A stretch of 64,000 bases of DNA from the NCBI GenBank assembly GCA_038373865.1, contig JAXGGA010001056.1, positions 92,001 to 156,000 of the forward strand, in the 5' to 3' direction. The number at the start of each line of letters is the position of its first letter. Position 1 is the first letter of the stretch. The position numbers and the translations under genes were made by a program. The stretch is from Uloborus plumipes (Eukaryota; Arthropoda; Arachnida; Araneae; Uloboridae). The notes under the pieces are model-generated. The model was not told where the DNA came from and did no database searches. It was given only the letters and a program-made list of their open reading frames with translations. Of this stretch, positions 31,519 through 43,041 are shown in pieces.

Positions 31519-34183
31519 TTAGGGTGGAGCGAAAAAAATGAATTTTTGATTTTCGTAAACGGGTACCTTTCATTTACTGTGAATGAGGATAAGTAACAAT
31601 TCTGTAAAATATTTCACTTTTGCGACGTCATCTTTAGTCTGCGCATTTGGCCTAAAGTTTTGAAATTTCTGATTTTTTTTGGATTTTTCAAAATTTTTTA
31701 AAAAATATTGCAAATGATAAAACTAGTGACGGGTGGTTATTAAATGGAAGAAAAAGGTTTGAAATATACAAAGAATTTTTTAAAACCATTTTAGATTATT
31801 ATTTCAGTTCGTGCATTGCGCTCAAAGTTCATCAAATTTCCCAAAATTTCTGATATTTTCGACATTTTTTAACTCAGTATTTCCTCTCAATATTCACTTG
31901 AAGTGTCTTCAAACTTGTTTTTATTAATTTTGTTATTACTTTGAACCCTGCAACTCTTTGCTAGCTCATGTGGAACTACCCAGGACTCACCACGAGGAGG
32001 TGACCGCACTTCTAGTCCTACACGTGAACCCTTCCTTCCAACCAATGCAAGCACGTATTTACATTTCTTAGATACGTCTTTCACAGTTAAATTGTTCCTT
32101 TGTGTCGTAAATTGATCAAATATTTCTGTCAGATATCCTCGTTTTTACTAAACTTTTTCTTTTCCTGTGATTACATACCAATTTTGAAGAGCTTGTGACC
32201 TATTCGACAGCTCTTTCAACTGATTGAGTCTTGAATGGCAGTTTAAAAAGAGCGCATTCAGAAATCATATTTAAATTCTCAGCTTCCATAATCTTTGTAA
32301 ATATTGTGTTGTTAAATTACCTGTAAAAGGTAGCTTTGTAATTTCCACATCATGGCAAGAAATCATATCGATGTATACTGACTTTTGATTTATGTATGTA
32401 ATGTATGAAAATAGATTTTGTCTATTTTTTGGGATCTGAAGCGTTCCTACTTGTTTGCTTGTGTGTTTTCTAGATTGAGCGTTTATAATACGATTTAAAA
32501 CAAGTTTCTTTATATGCTCTCTCTTATGAACTAACCAGGGTATTTCCCGGCGTTGCCCGGGTGCTTATTAATACAACATAGCTCTAAAAAATATTTGAAT
32601 GAATTCTATCCACATGAGAATATAAAAACTTATTTCATGCTAAAAAGAAATAGTTGAGCCTTAAATGGATAATTCATTGTTGATCGTAATCTTTGTAGGA
32701 AAATACTCCTATTTAAATGTGTTACATTTTATCAATTTGTGTGCTTAAAGTCTTATGTCTATTACTCTATCTATTCAAAATTATAAGAAAATGGCCATTT
32801 TGAGACAAAAGATTTGAATTTTGGGCTTTTTGAATTTTTTTTGAATTTCAAAACCCCTGCCTATGTGAATTCTAATGCATCAGGGAACCTCTTTGCCAAG
32901 TTTGTTGAAAATCCGACGAAAACTGGATTTGTATAAGGAACAAACATACATACATTTGATAACAGCATATTTCTTGGGTGCAAAGTATACATTGTTTTGA
33001 ATAGATGTGAATACAATGTTCTGTTTTTTTCCCGGAGAGATAATCTTTAAAATCTCACACGAATTCATAGCTAAATTTAGTAACGTCTGTACTTCATCCT
33101 TAAAGAGCAAGGAAACTTTTACCCGCGAAAGTTATGAACTCTTTTAAAAAATATAGTCTAAAGATTGTTTGCTGTAGTAAACATCTGACTAGGGAAAGCT
33201 TTCTTGGACTTCTGTTTCACATTTTTTTGGATATTTTCCCAGTCAAAACTACCTTGCTCATCTCATGAAGTTACTGTTGTTCAGTACTTAAACCATTTTT
33301 ATTGTCAAAATCAATCTGATCATTGACAAATGCTATAGAGGTTCATATTGAACTGCTTTGAAAGTATACCATGTTTAGCTTCGTCTAACAGGCCCAAAAA
33401 TTACTTTGGGCCACTGGTAGGTCCATTTGGTTTTTGCAAAAAATGCAGCAAATTAAGTTCATTCAAATGTAATTGGCAAATGTTTTATTACAGAGGTCCA
33501 CCAAGTTTTTCTTCCAGTTTCCGTATTACACCTTTATATTCCTGTCTTTGTAGTGCATCCATCAAAACCAATGCAAACAATTTCCTACTCAAAGAAACAA
33601 TTTATTGTTTCTGACTTGTCTAAGAAATGTAAATGTGTGCTCTCATCGGTTGGAAGCAAGGGGAGCGCGAATGACACCCAAAGTGCGGCCACTTCCTCGT
33701 GGTGAGTTCTGGGTAATTTCAATGAGCAAGCATAGAGTTGAGTAGTTCAAAGAAACAACAAAATGATTAAGAACATGTTTTGAAGGCACTTTTAGTAAAT
33801 ATTGAGAGGAAATATTGAATTACAAAATTTCTGCTAATATTGAAAATATCGGAAATTTCTGAAAATTTGATGAACTTTGGGCCTAATGCGCTGACTGAAA
33901 TTATAATCTGAAATGATTTTTAAAAATTTCTTGTATATTTCAAACCCTTTTCTTCCATTTAATAACCACCCGTCACTAGTTTTATCATTTGCAATATTTT
34001 TTTAAAAAATTTGAAAAATCTAAAAAAAATCTAAAATTTCAAAATTTTAGGCCAAATGCGCATACTAAAGATGACGTCGCAAAAGTGAAATATTTTACAG
34101 AATTGTTACTTATCCTCATTCACAGTAAATGAAAGGTACCCATTTACGAAAATCAAAAATTCATTTTTTTCGCTCCACCCTAA
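31519..34183. mobile_element. Long-inverted-repeat element, ends TTAGGGTGGAGCG
   Basis: Ends TTAGGGTGGAGCGAAAAAAA and complement, in TA-rich flanks compatible with a TA target duplication. The arms are about 600 bp each (31519-32115 and 33595-34183), diverged by scattered substitutions. Both arms contain a short translatable stretch with SKKCKxVL...VGxKGS, seen on the minus strand in the left arm (32084-31887) and in the plus sense on the right, which may be a captured or original coding relic. The centre holds unrelated sequence, including a Helitron-like tail. Confidence 0.75.
32535..33150 (-). mobile_element. Possible Helitron-like fragment (minus strand)
   Basis: The minus strand carries a GC-rich hairpin-forming CCCGGGCAACGCCGGG, followed by AAATACCCTGGTTAGT. 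This resembles the hairpin plus CTRR-type 3' end seen at 35230-35255. The body upstream on that strand is AT-rich and non-coding. The 5' end was not located. Confidence 0.35.
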
Positions 34184-34636
34184 TATATATATATATATAT
34201 ATATATTAATATAATTATCTTAATTCTATGGTAAAAATGCAAGGAAATTATATCATTTTTAGAGATGTTAACGAAGACTGAAAGCATAAACTCAAATATG
34301 TAACTCATATTAACATCAGATCTGTAACACTCATCAGATCTGTAACGACTTGAAAGTGAGTAATCTAAGGAGGGGGTAAATAACTTCCTTGACTTCCCCC
34401 TTTTTATTTTCTTGCATTTAGACCCAATTTAGACTTAGAATCCAATATTAATTTTTTTCTGCAAAAAATTTTTTTAATCAGAAAACTCCAACTTCAAATT
34501 GGCACTTTTCAAAATATTAGCTATTATCCATTTGTAGCAACTTATTTTAATATTTAGAGTGGAAAATTTGAAAATAATTTGTCAGCCACGCCTGCGTTGC
34601 ATGGAGTGTCTTCTGGTGTAACCATTTCAAATCTCA

Positions 34637-35255
34637 TCTTTATATATAAAAATTAATGTATGTATATATGTAGGTACATATGTATATTTTTTATAGACTC
34701 AAAAACTACCCATCTGATTTAGCTAAAAATTTAAATTTGTTTGTGTCCTTACTAGGCATATCAAGTTGCGTTGAACAAATCTGAATTAGAGCAATTGGAA
34801 CAAAATCTGACAGGTAGTTCATTTTTTATTCCAATTTTAGTTGAAACTTTCACTTAAAATCTTTTTTTTAATGGCTTTCCTCCCTTTAAATCATTATTTA
34901 GTGCTTCATTCACTTCATTTTAGTGCTTCAAAGTTTCATCTCAACTTCCCCTCGATATCTAATTCTGCGTTTGATATTGTCTTTGTTTCGCGTGGTTTTC
35001 TGACACTTTTCTCAGTTCAAATAGTTAAGAAATGTTTCTTTCATGAGTATTCACCCTTGAATTAATACAGCTTTTTTTATTTTTTCAAAAGTAGAAACGC
35101 AGCATTTTAGAAAATCATCACTGATAAATAACACATTTAAGTTTGATTTTACATTGTCCTTCACGCCGATTTAACTGACCACATTTTCACAAAAAATACC
35201 TTCTTGAATTTCCATGTTCCATTTTAACCCGCGCGACGCCGGGCATATCCACTAG
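34637..35255 (+). mobile_element. Candidate non-autonomous Helitron
   Basis: Begins TCTTTATATATAAAAATTAA after an A. It ends with a short GC hairpin (CCCGCGCGACGCCGGG, 35228-35243), then CATATCCACTAG followed by T. 5'-TC, a 3' hairpin about 10 nt from CTAG, insertion between A and T, and no terminal inverted repeats or target duplication are the Helitron signature. No Rep/helicase is present, so it would depend on another element. Confidence 0.5.
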
Positions 35256-37300
35256 TCATTAATAAATCAAATGAACTGAATGTACCAGTTTCAAACTATT
35301 GGGTTTGGGTCAGATTATGCCTTTGTAATGTTAAGGCAAAAAATAGTTGCAAAATACTTGAGTGAACATCAAGAAAACTTAGTGTTGGATGCCCTTGTCA
35401 TCTACTTTATCTGGCGGCAGAAAAAGGTGCCTCTAGGCATAAAGGCACCTCAAAAATTGTCAGAAAATCTACTAAAGCTGATGTTTCAATCTAAATTTCC
35501 AAAATAACAATTGAGGCTTATTGTTCTCTATATACACTTAGCAGATGTTCCAGTTTCAAACTGCAAAATGCACAATAATGAGCTGTAAAATCAACAATAA
35601 TATATATATTACTGCCAATTTTAGTTTATTACTGTTCATTTTACAGTTTTAAGCTGGAACCTCCGCTGCCAGCATTATAAACTAAAAAAACAGCTTATTT
35701 TTTTGTAGCGTATCTGTGTACCTGTCTATGGCAGTGTAGTGCCTAAATGGATGGACCGATCTTGAAAAAAAAAAAGAAAAAAAAAATGCTTGAAAGTAGA
35801 GTTGAGAGAGTGTTCTTCAGTCGCGTCTTCGAATGACATAAATCAGCGAAGATATTAATTAAAAACCTTTAAAACGTTTTTCGCGATTTTTGGCACCAAA
35901 ATAAAGAAAAAATTGTTCTGCGCCTGATAGAATGTGTTTGGAACGTTCATGTTACATAGAATTCAAATTATGACGTTTTTTTGGCAAATGTGGCTAAGCC
36001 TTTATTTACGCGATTGGAAACCGATGTAATTGTTGGCTGACAAGGAAACAAAATTCAATGAATTAAAACGTTTCTCTGGTGCCAGTATCTATTTGTTTTA
36101 GTGCAGTAAACTCCCAATTATCCGCGGAATAGGGTGGCACGGTAACCACGGATAATCGAAAAATAGGTAAAAAACGATATTAATAAACGCAATAGCTAAA
36201 AAAGGTTAATAACACAGCACATACATTTAAATTATAGCTAACAAATACTAAGACTGAATTAAAAATTTAAACAAACCCTGACCCTGATTGCCGATCTCAT
36301 ATTAAAACGAAGTTCTCTGGTTATAAAGAATTTTTAGTCTAAATATATTTAATTGTCTTCGAGAGGATATGGTAAACACGGAAAAGGAAAGATAATCCTT
36401 AGTAGTATAATTTGCCTTGTCGCAAAAGCAAAATAAAGAAGGAAAATTAAAAATTCCTATACCAAAATCAATTACAAGTATTTTAATTGTTAACAAATAG
36501 AAACTGGCAACATTTTAAATAATTGAGTTTTCGTTCCTCGTCGGCCAACGTTGACATCGGTTTGCAATCCTGTAGATTTAAGATTTAGCCGCATTTACTA
36601 ATATACGTTACATTAGTTCGAGTTCTATTTTACATGAAGTTCCAAATACATCTTATCAGAAGCAATTTTTTTTTCTTTCTTTTGGCGCTATTGTTTTAAA
36701 CTTTCCAGTATGTTTCCCCTTCAAATATCGCGAAGGATATTTTGAAGGTTTTTAATTAATAACTTTGTTTATTAATGTCATCCGAAAGCTAAGAACACTC
36801 TCGATCAGTTCACTTTTCAAACAAAACATTTTTCAAAATCGGTCCATCCGTCTAGGCTCTACGGTGCCAAAGACAGATACACAGCCACGTCGAATTTATA
36901 ACTCCCTTCCTTGTTACGTCAAGGGTTAAAAATGACAACATTGAATGGTTGAATGTAAAAAATATCTTTAAAAGCTAAGAATGACCAATAACGTACTTTC
37001 TTTCTTTTTTCTTTTTTTTGCATTCAGGAAATCATCTCCGTAAAAAGAAAACTAAACTGTGACAGTCCCGCGGATAATCGGACAGCCGATAATCGGGACT
37101 GTGTAAGGATTTTAAAAGGATTTTCAATTTCCCCTCTTTATTCTGCTTTTGCCACTAGCAAATTTTACTAACAAGAATTATCTTTCCTTTTCCTTATTTA
37201 CCATGTCCTCTCGAAAACAATTAAATATATTTAAATTTAAAATGCTTTCTGACCAGTGAAGTTCATTTTAATATGATGTCGGCAATCAGGGCCTTTTTTT
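35256..37300. repeat. Cluster of overlapping inverted repeats including pogo/Tigger-like termini
   Basis: Three inverted pairs are visible. 35535-35600 pairs with 35601-35665 (small palindrome around an AT core). 35700-36060 pairs with 36530-36905 ('ggatggaccgat' / 'atcggtccatcc'). 36280-36450 pairs with 37130-37290 ('cctgattgccgat' / 'atgtcggcaatcagg'). Pogo-like terminal words occur at 36104 (CAGTAAACTCCCAATTATCC) and at 37063-37101 (a palindromic CAGTCCCG...CGGGACTG). The pairs interleave rather than nest, implying rearrangement after insertion. There is no coding capacity. Confidence 0.5.
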
Positions 37301-39053
37301 TAAAGATGTAATTTATCTTATGTACTTGTTAATTCTACTTATAAGTCAAGAAAGCTGTTATGTCATCGTTTTTTGATATGGCAATAGCATACGGTCCCTC
37401 AAACAGCAGAAAAAATGCTTTTCTTTAAGTATAGTTAAAACAACTAATGAATATTTTAAGCTGAAAATTTTTATATACACGCAAAAAGAGCCTCCATATT
37501 TAGTTTACATTATAATATAATATGGGCTTAGATCAAATTTTAGTCTCAAATCTAATACGATTGCACACTCTATTCCACTTGAAGATTACCCACCTTACTT
37601 TTAATTTCGGATATTTGTTAAAATCTTGTCGATGCTCTTGAAATTTTATGAGGATCTCAAAGGGTTTCTTTGTCGTTACCAAATTAAGCAATGAATTTGA
37701 TCAATAAGCACAGCCATAAACCATAGTCTTGCAATTACGAATGCAAGCCATAAAATGTTACTCAAACTCATGTCCAACATAAGTATATTTGTCAAGTAAT
37801 TCTTCGCCCTCACCCTTTTATAAAAGCTTTGAATAAGGATAAAAAGGGAGTAAGAACTCCACAATCATAACAAAAATTAAGTGCATTTAAGTCTGGGGGT
37901 GGGTGTTGTCAGTCTATGTGGCATGTATTCTGTTCGTACTTCCCGTGTTGGCAATTTTTATGACTCTGACTAAGATGTTAAGTGGTCGTAAAGTTTTCCC
38001 TTAGTTTCCTAATATATGAGTATTAATTTTTCTTTCATTTATTGCATTATTTCAGTCATAGGGACATTTCATATCTTGTCGTTGGATTTCGGATTTTACT
38101 GCTTTCCATTTCTATCACAAAAAGGAAGTAGACTAATATATTCCCGTGAAGTTTTCAATATGCGGTTGTCCTATGTTCAATGCTTAAGTAGAAATTTTGG
38201 AAACGCAGTACCTCTTATAAACTGGAAGAACTTTCTACACATTAGCTTGTTACATTCATGAAGTTCATTATTTGATTGTTCAATTTGCAAGTAAAGTTTA
38301 ATATGATGAACTTAAAACTATATAATTCCTTTCTGCCTTACAAGGTAATTTATTGGATGATTAAGATCAGGAAAGAATGAAAAATTATCAGTTGCGAATA
38401 ACCTGCTGTGATTAACGAAATTCTTATTAAACGGTTTTTTTGGTTTAATTTTTAAAAAGTATAATTACGTTTTACTATGATTGTATTGAATACGGATAAA
38501 TGCAACGAAGTATGAATCCAAGTTATTTTTAAGCTTTAGCTGCATTTCTCTTACTTCTTGTTTTTTTTAATAACGTTCCTTACAAATGCCTTACGATGCA
38601 GTTGGTTTGTTTCGAAGTTTTTAATAAAAAATAAAACAATGTGTTTTTAGTTTAAATATACATTTCACTGTCAACAATTTGATTGTGCTGTGCATCTTGG
38701 ATTTAAACTGGATTTACTTTTGCTCATAAAATACTTGGCTCAAGCTTTTTGAGTTTTACGTGACTGATATCAATCACGATGTATCTAATTAAATAAGTAG
38801 TTTAAATGAATAACAAAATATGTAAAAATCTACACTTAAATTGGGTTCGCTAAAATTTTATTTTATAAAGTATGACAATGCACTACAAAGAACATGACAT
38901 TGTAACAAGAAGTATTCAGAACAAAGCTGAGTTCCAATGAAAAACAAACCTACAGACAAAAATAAAAAATTTAAAGGAACCCATTACGTTTAAAAATTAA
39001 CAATAAAAATTGTTGCATTTGAAGGTGTTAATGAAGATATTGAAAGAAAGATA
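37301..39053. other. Intergenic, nothing recognised
   Basis: AT-rich sequence with only short frames and no repeat structure that I could see. Confidence 0.6.
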
Positions 39054-40616
39054 CACTAGGTGGCCAAAAGTATCCGGACACTTTCAAAAATTCACATTTT
39101 TACATATAGCTCGAAAAATAAGTGATCAATTGTTCTTTAATTTTAGTCATACAAAATATAGACTTCACCGAACATTTCCAAGTTGAAATTAAATTACCCT
39201 TGCATTTGGGGGACGACAAGAAGGGGGTTAAAAGAAAAACCGCTTTTTGACCATAACTCTTCGAAAATAGCTCAGAATAAGCTAGCAATTTCAGTAATTA
39301 ATTAGCATACTATGTATAATTACTGTACAAATTTTTATGAACGTACCACTCTTATTTCTGAAGATATGAAACACTTTTGAAAAAACGGCAATTTTATTTG
39401 AAGGGTTTTTGCTCATAACCTGCAGAGTTTTTGATCAAACCTTATCACAACTTCAGGAAAGATGACAAAATACAAGAGAAAGAACATACTAAAACGGTAA
39501 ATAAAAATATTAAAAATTCGATGAGATATGAACGTTAAAAGGAAATAATTTTTCACGGCGCATGCGCGAACGGCAGAAATTTATAACTACAAAAATATTG
39601 TAGCCTGATTTATACTGCATCTTATAGAAAAAGTTCCAGTTGAATATCATGAAAAATGAAAAAGATATCAGCGATCTAGTGAACTGTATTTCATTCATTC
39701 GCAGACAATACATAAATAGTGAGGGGTTGTCCAAAAATAGTGTGATGACAATCGATCATTTTTTTTCAATGTTAAATTGTATACAGTTTGAAAATTTATA
39801 TTCGGCATTGTCGTCACATTTCGTCTGTTCGGCCAAAAAGACCTTATACGTAGGTTTCCAAAAGTATCCGGACACCCTCTTAAACGTTGGTTTTGAACGA
39901 CGACGCAATAGCCTTTAATTTAAAAATAGCTCTTTGTGGACAGACCCTCACTATTTATGTATTGTCTGCGAATGAATGAAATACAGCTCACTAGATCGCT
40001 GATATCTTTTTCATTTTTCATGATATTCAACTGGAACTTTTTTTATAAGATGCAGTATAAATCAGGCTACAATATTTTTGTAGTTATAAATTTCTGTCGT
40101 TCGCGCATGCGCCGTGAAAAATTATTTCCTTTTAACGTTCATATCTCATCGAATTTTTAATATTTTTATTTACCGTTTTAGTATGTTTTTTCTCTTGTAT
40201 TTTGTCATCTTTCCTGAAGTTGTGATAAGGTTTGATCAAAAACTCTGCGTGTTATGAGCAAAAACCCTTCAAATAAAGTTGCCGTTTTTTCAAAAATGTT
40301 TCATATCTTCAGAAGTAAGAGTGGTACGTTCATAAAAATTTGTACAGTAATTATACATAGTATGCTAATTAATTACTGAAACTGATAGCTTATTCCGAAC
40401 TATTTTCGAGGAGTTATGGTCAAAAAGCGGTTTTTCTTTCAACCCCCTTCTTGTCGTCCCCCAAATGCAAGGGGAATTTAATTTCAACTTGGAAATGTTC
40501 GGTGAAGCCTATATTTTGTATGACTAAAGTTAAAGAACAATTGATCACTTATTTCTCGAGATATATGTAAAAATGTGAATTTTTGAAAGTGTCCGGGTAC
40601 TTTTGGCCACCTAGTG
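39054..40616. mobile_element. Long palindromic Tc1-type element, ends CACTAGGTGGCCAAAAGT
   Basis: 1563 bp. Ends CACTAGGTGGCCAAAAGTAT and complement, flanked by TA at 39052-39053 and 40617-40618. The arms are about 680 bp each (39054-39735 and 39948-40616) and so similar that the same 74-codon open frame appears on both strands (39734-39510 and 39936-40160). It is an artefact of the palindrome, not a gene. The loop contains another CCAAAAGTATCCGGACACC (39851-39869), that is, an internal copy of the terminal motif. Confidence 0.85.
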
Positions 40617-41196
40617 TATGATAGGAAATGTAACTTTTGTTTTGATTCGTACAATGATATCAATTTTTATCAACAGCAAACTTGAAGCATTTAATAACAT
40701 TGGCTAAACATTCCTTTCAAGGTGAATGTATTTCACATTTTAACATTTTTAGCATTTGTGAGTCTCATGTTAAACCACACAAAATGAACAGTGCTAAGAC
40801 ATGTTTTAATTATAAAACGCCACACGATTAACACCAAACTTCTTTTCAGAACTACATTAATGTTAAAAATGTCCACAAATAGTGATAGATCACTTGGCAG
40901 GAAAGGTAAACAACAATATGCAACTTTGGCACACTATTGAAAAGATTTGACAAAAGTTTTTAAGACTTCCTTTTTTTCCCCTTTTTTTTGTCAATAATTG
41001 TTCTGGTCATGTTTTATCAGCAAAAGTTTACCCTTTCCAGAAGAGTAGTGTTTCTGACATGACATGCTTTAAAGAAAGGTTCGAGAGTTTATCCTAAATT
41101 TTCAGAACCCATCAAGTTTTACTTATCGTAGCAACAACAAGAAGCACCGAATATAATGAGATGATCTAAAATCACGCCACTTCTTATTCTGTGTTC
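40617..41196. other. Wnt4 3' flank / UTR
   Basis: Sequence downstream of the Wnt4 stop codon on the minus strand. No convincing polyadenylation signal was settled on. Confidence 0.5.
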
Positions 41197-41664
41197 TTAC
41201 AAACATTCGTAACTCTCAACGTCATTTTCACACTGTTTGCAGGTGACGTGGCAGCACCAGTGGAATTTGCAGTGGCAACGTTCAATACTACGTTGAATAT
41301 GCATTGCATAGCCACGGCCGCAACAAAGGAGCTCACAGCCATCCACATCTCTGGATGTCTTATTGCATTCTCTCCCGTGCGTGCCAAGAGCCCCTGTTTT
41401 TTCATTGGGTTCGCAAAAATCTGGGGATGCATTCAGATAAATCAGATCCGTATCTGAAAAGGGTTTCATGGTGTTGACACTTGGAATCAATCTTGTTCGT
41501 TTACCAAATTTTCTTGGTCGGACTTCGGTAGCACCATCGAAACGATTCTTAAGATGAGCGCCAACTAGACGAAATTCTGGCATTGCACGCCAGCATGTTT
41601 TAGTCTGGCAAGATCCAGAAGCTCCGTGACATTTGCATTCAATCCTCATATCGTATTCAACAGC
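41197..41664 (-). CDS. Wnt4: Wnt4, terminal exon
   Basis: Secreted Wnt ligand, C-terminal 155 residues. Acceptor TTTCAG|GCTGTT in phase 0; stop TAA at 41199-41197. It reads AVEYDMRIECKCHGASGSC, then TKTCWRAMPEFRLVG. The CHGxSGSC block carries the serine that is palmitoleoylated in Wnts. FDGATEV, SDTDLIYLNASPDFC, CNKTS, DGCELLCCGRG, and ERCHCKFHWCC follow, all conserved with their cysteines. Wording such as FDGATEV, DLxYLxxSPDFCE and DGCELLCCGRG is closest to Wnt4 among the subfamilies I know. The chain ends YECL. Confidence 0.93.
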   Translation of the reverse strand, partial: AVEYDMRIECKCHGASGSCQTKTCWRAMPEFRLVGAHLKNRFDGATEVRPRKFGKRTRLIPSVNTMKPFSDTDLIYLNASPDFCEPNEKTGALGTHGRECNKTSRDVDGCELLCCGRGYAMHIQRSIERCHCKFHWCCHVTCKQCENDVESYECL

Positions 41665-42332
41665 CTGAAACAGAGAAAAGGGCATTTGAGCACTGATATA
41701 TATTATAAAAAATAATATTTTAAAATATTTCAGTTAATAATATATTTTGAGCGATGTATACTAATAAATTTCCCAATTGCAATCTTATACTGGTCCATTG
41801 AGCTATGTAAAAAAGAGTTGCGCTATCTTAGTGGTACATATTTTGCAACAAAGTGGTGGATTTACAGCTTTGGGGCCACTTGCAAACCATTTTGAGGGTC
41901 CCCTTTGTCTACCATAAAACTATGTAAGGCATTTTCATGTGGATTTTTGTATCCCCTTCAAAGACATTCCTTATGTTCGTGGGGGGCCCTCGCAATTGCG
42001 ACGTTTTCGACATGGTAAATTCGCCACTGCTGCTACAACCTTTTAACAGCCCGAGATAAAATTTTGCTATCCTTAAGGAATATCAAACTTTTGTCGCAAA
42101 ATGATCTTTAATTTTAGGTGCAAGAACGCACTTACTTGCGTAAATTGAAACATTAATGAAGAACTGTGAGTTTCCCATGCAAGTTTTGCATCAAATTCAT
42201 TCACTGCAGTGCAGGTCAAAAACTTTAAGAAGCTAAATGTTTTTCTTTTATGTTTGGGTTAGATCCCCCCGCCTTGACGCTCATTTTTTTCACCTATAAA
42301 ATTCATTTTAAAAACTGAAACTTCAATATAAG

Positions 42333-42762
42333 AATGAAGGCTTTCACGGCCGGTGTAAATATTAGTTAAGGATTCCGGGCTGTTGTGCCGTGGTGTGAAT
42401 GGCTTTAATCCATACGTTTCGATCGCAACTTCGGCGGTCATCTTCAGTGGGTGTCGTTGATTAATTTGGCGACTGATGCGAAATTTTGAACTACTGCAAG
42501 ATTTTAAATTGAAAACGCAGCACCCTCTACCTTCCGGCTCGGAATTGACAGTTGACCGGATGCCAAAGCTTGTTAACTTTTACTTCTTCCTCCTTCTTGT
42601 TAAAAATATTTGGGTGTTTGAAAATTTCTATGGCCTCTCTATTCAATCTGGGGAAAAAATTTGAAGTCCGTGAAATTATTTTGGCCTCTTTGAATTTTAT
42701 ATCATGGATTCCATTACTGAAAGTGTGCTTCGCGATCGCCGACTTTTCAGTCTGACCCAGCC
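42333..42762 (-). mobile_element. Penelope-like element 3' end, minus-strand copy
   Basis: The minus strand encodes SAIAKHTFSNGIHDIKFKEA, then KIISRTSNFFPRLNREAIEI and FKHPNIFNKKEE...VNKLWHPV. This matches the C-terminal half of the GIY-YIG endonuclease domain of Penelope-like retroelements (REAIEI, N-F-N-K-EE, L-x-x-x-W). About 90 bp after the coding end is a hammerhead-like core. The tail ends near GGCCGTGAAAGCCTTCATTC. Bases 42358-42629 are inverted relative to 42770-43041, each 272 bp. Confidence 0.8.
42415..42447 (-). ncRNA. Hammerhead-ribozyme-like core, minus copy
   Basis: The minus strand reads CTGAAGA, then GACCGC-loop-GCGATC (5 of 6 pairs, one C-A mismatch), then GAAAC. This is the CUGANGA...GAAA core with stem II. 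Hammerhead ribozymes are known from Penelope-like elements, and this one sits at the expected place after the endonuclease. Stems I and III with a cleavage triplet were not resolved by eye. Confidence 0.5.
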
Positions 42763-43041
42763 GGCAATTAGAAATTTTCAAACACCCAAATAATTTTAAC
42801 AAGAAGGAGGAAGAAGTAAAAGTTAACAAGCTTTGGCATCCGGTCATCTGTCAATCCCGAGCCGGAAGGTAGAGGGCGTTGCGTTTTCAATTTAAAACCT
42901 TGCAGCAGTTCGAAATTTCGCATCAGTCGCCAAATTAATCAACGACACCCACTGAAGATGACCGCCGCAGTTGCGATCGAAACGTATGGATTAAAGCCAC
43001 TCAGACCACGACACAACAGCCCGGAATCCTTAACTAATATG
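42763..43041 (+). mobile_element. Penelope-like element 3' end, truncated plus-strand copy
   Basis: Inverted, 5'-truncated partner of the minus copy. It begins within EIFKHPN coding sequence and runs through the same non-coding tail to 'taactaatatgag'. It is joined head-to-head to the other copy at about 42762. Confidence 0.78.
42952..42984 (+). ncRNA. Hammerhead-ribozyme-like core, plus copy
   Basis: CTGAAGA, GACCGC-CGCAGTT-GCGATC, GAAACG: the same core as the minus copy with one difference in the loop. The stem II mismatch is shared, so it predates the duplication or is tolerated. Confidence 0.48.

Noticed and set aside
36302..36496. Short minus-strand frame near the pogo-like end
   Set aside because: Part of an inverted repeat; no protein similarity recognised.
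39510..40160. Two near-identical 74-codon frames on opposite strands
   Set aside because: They are mirror images produced by the palindromic element 39054-40616, with no homology or codon signal.
42552..42755. Plus-strand frame TGCQSLLTFTSSSFLLKIFG
   Set aside because: Antisense of the Penelope-like endonuclease coding sequence.
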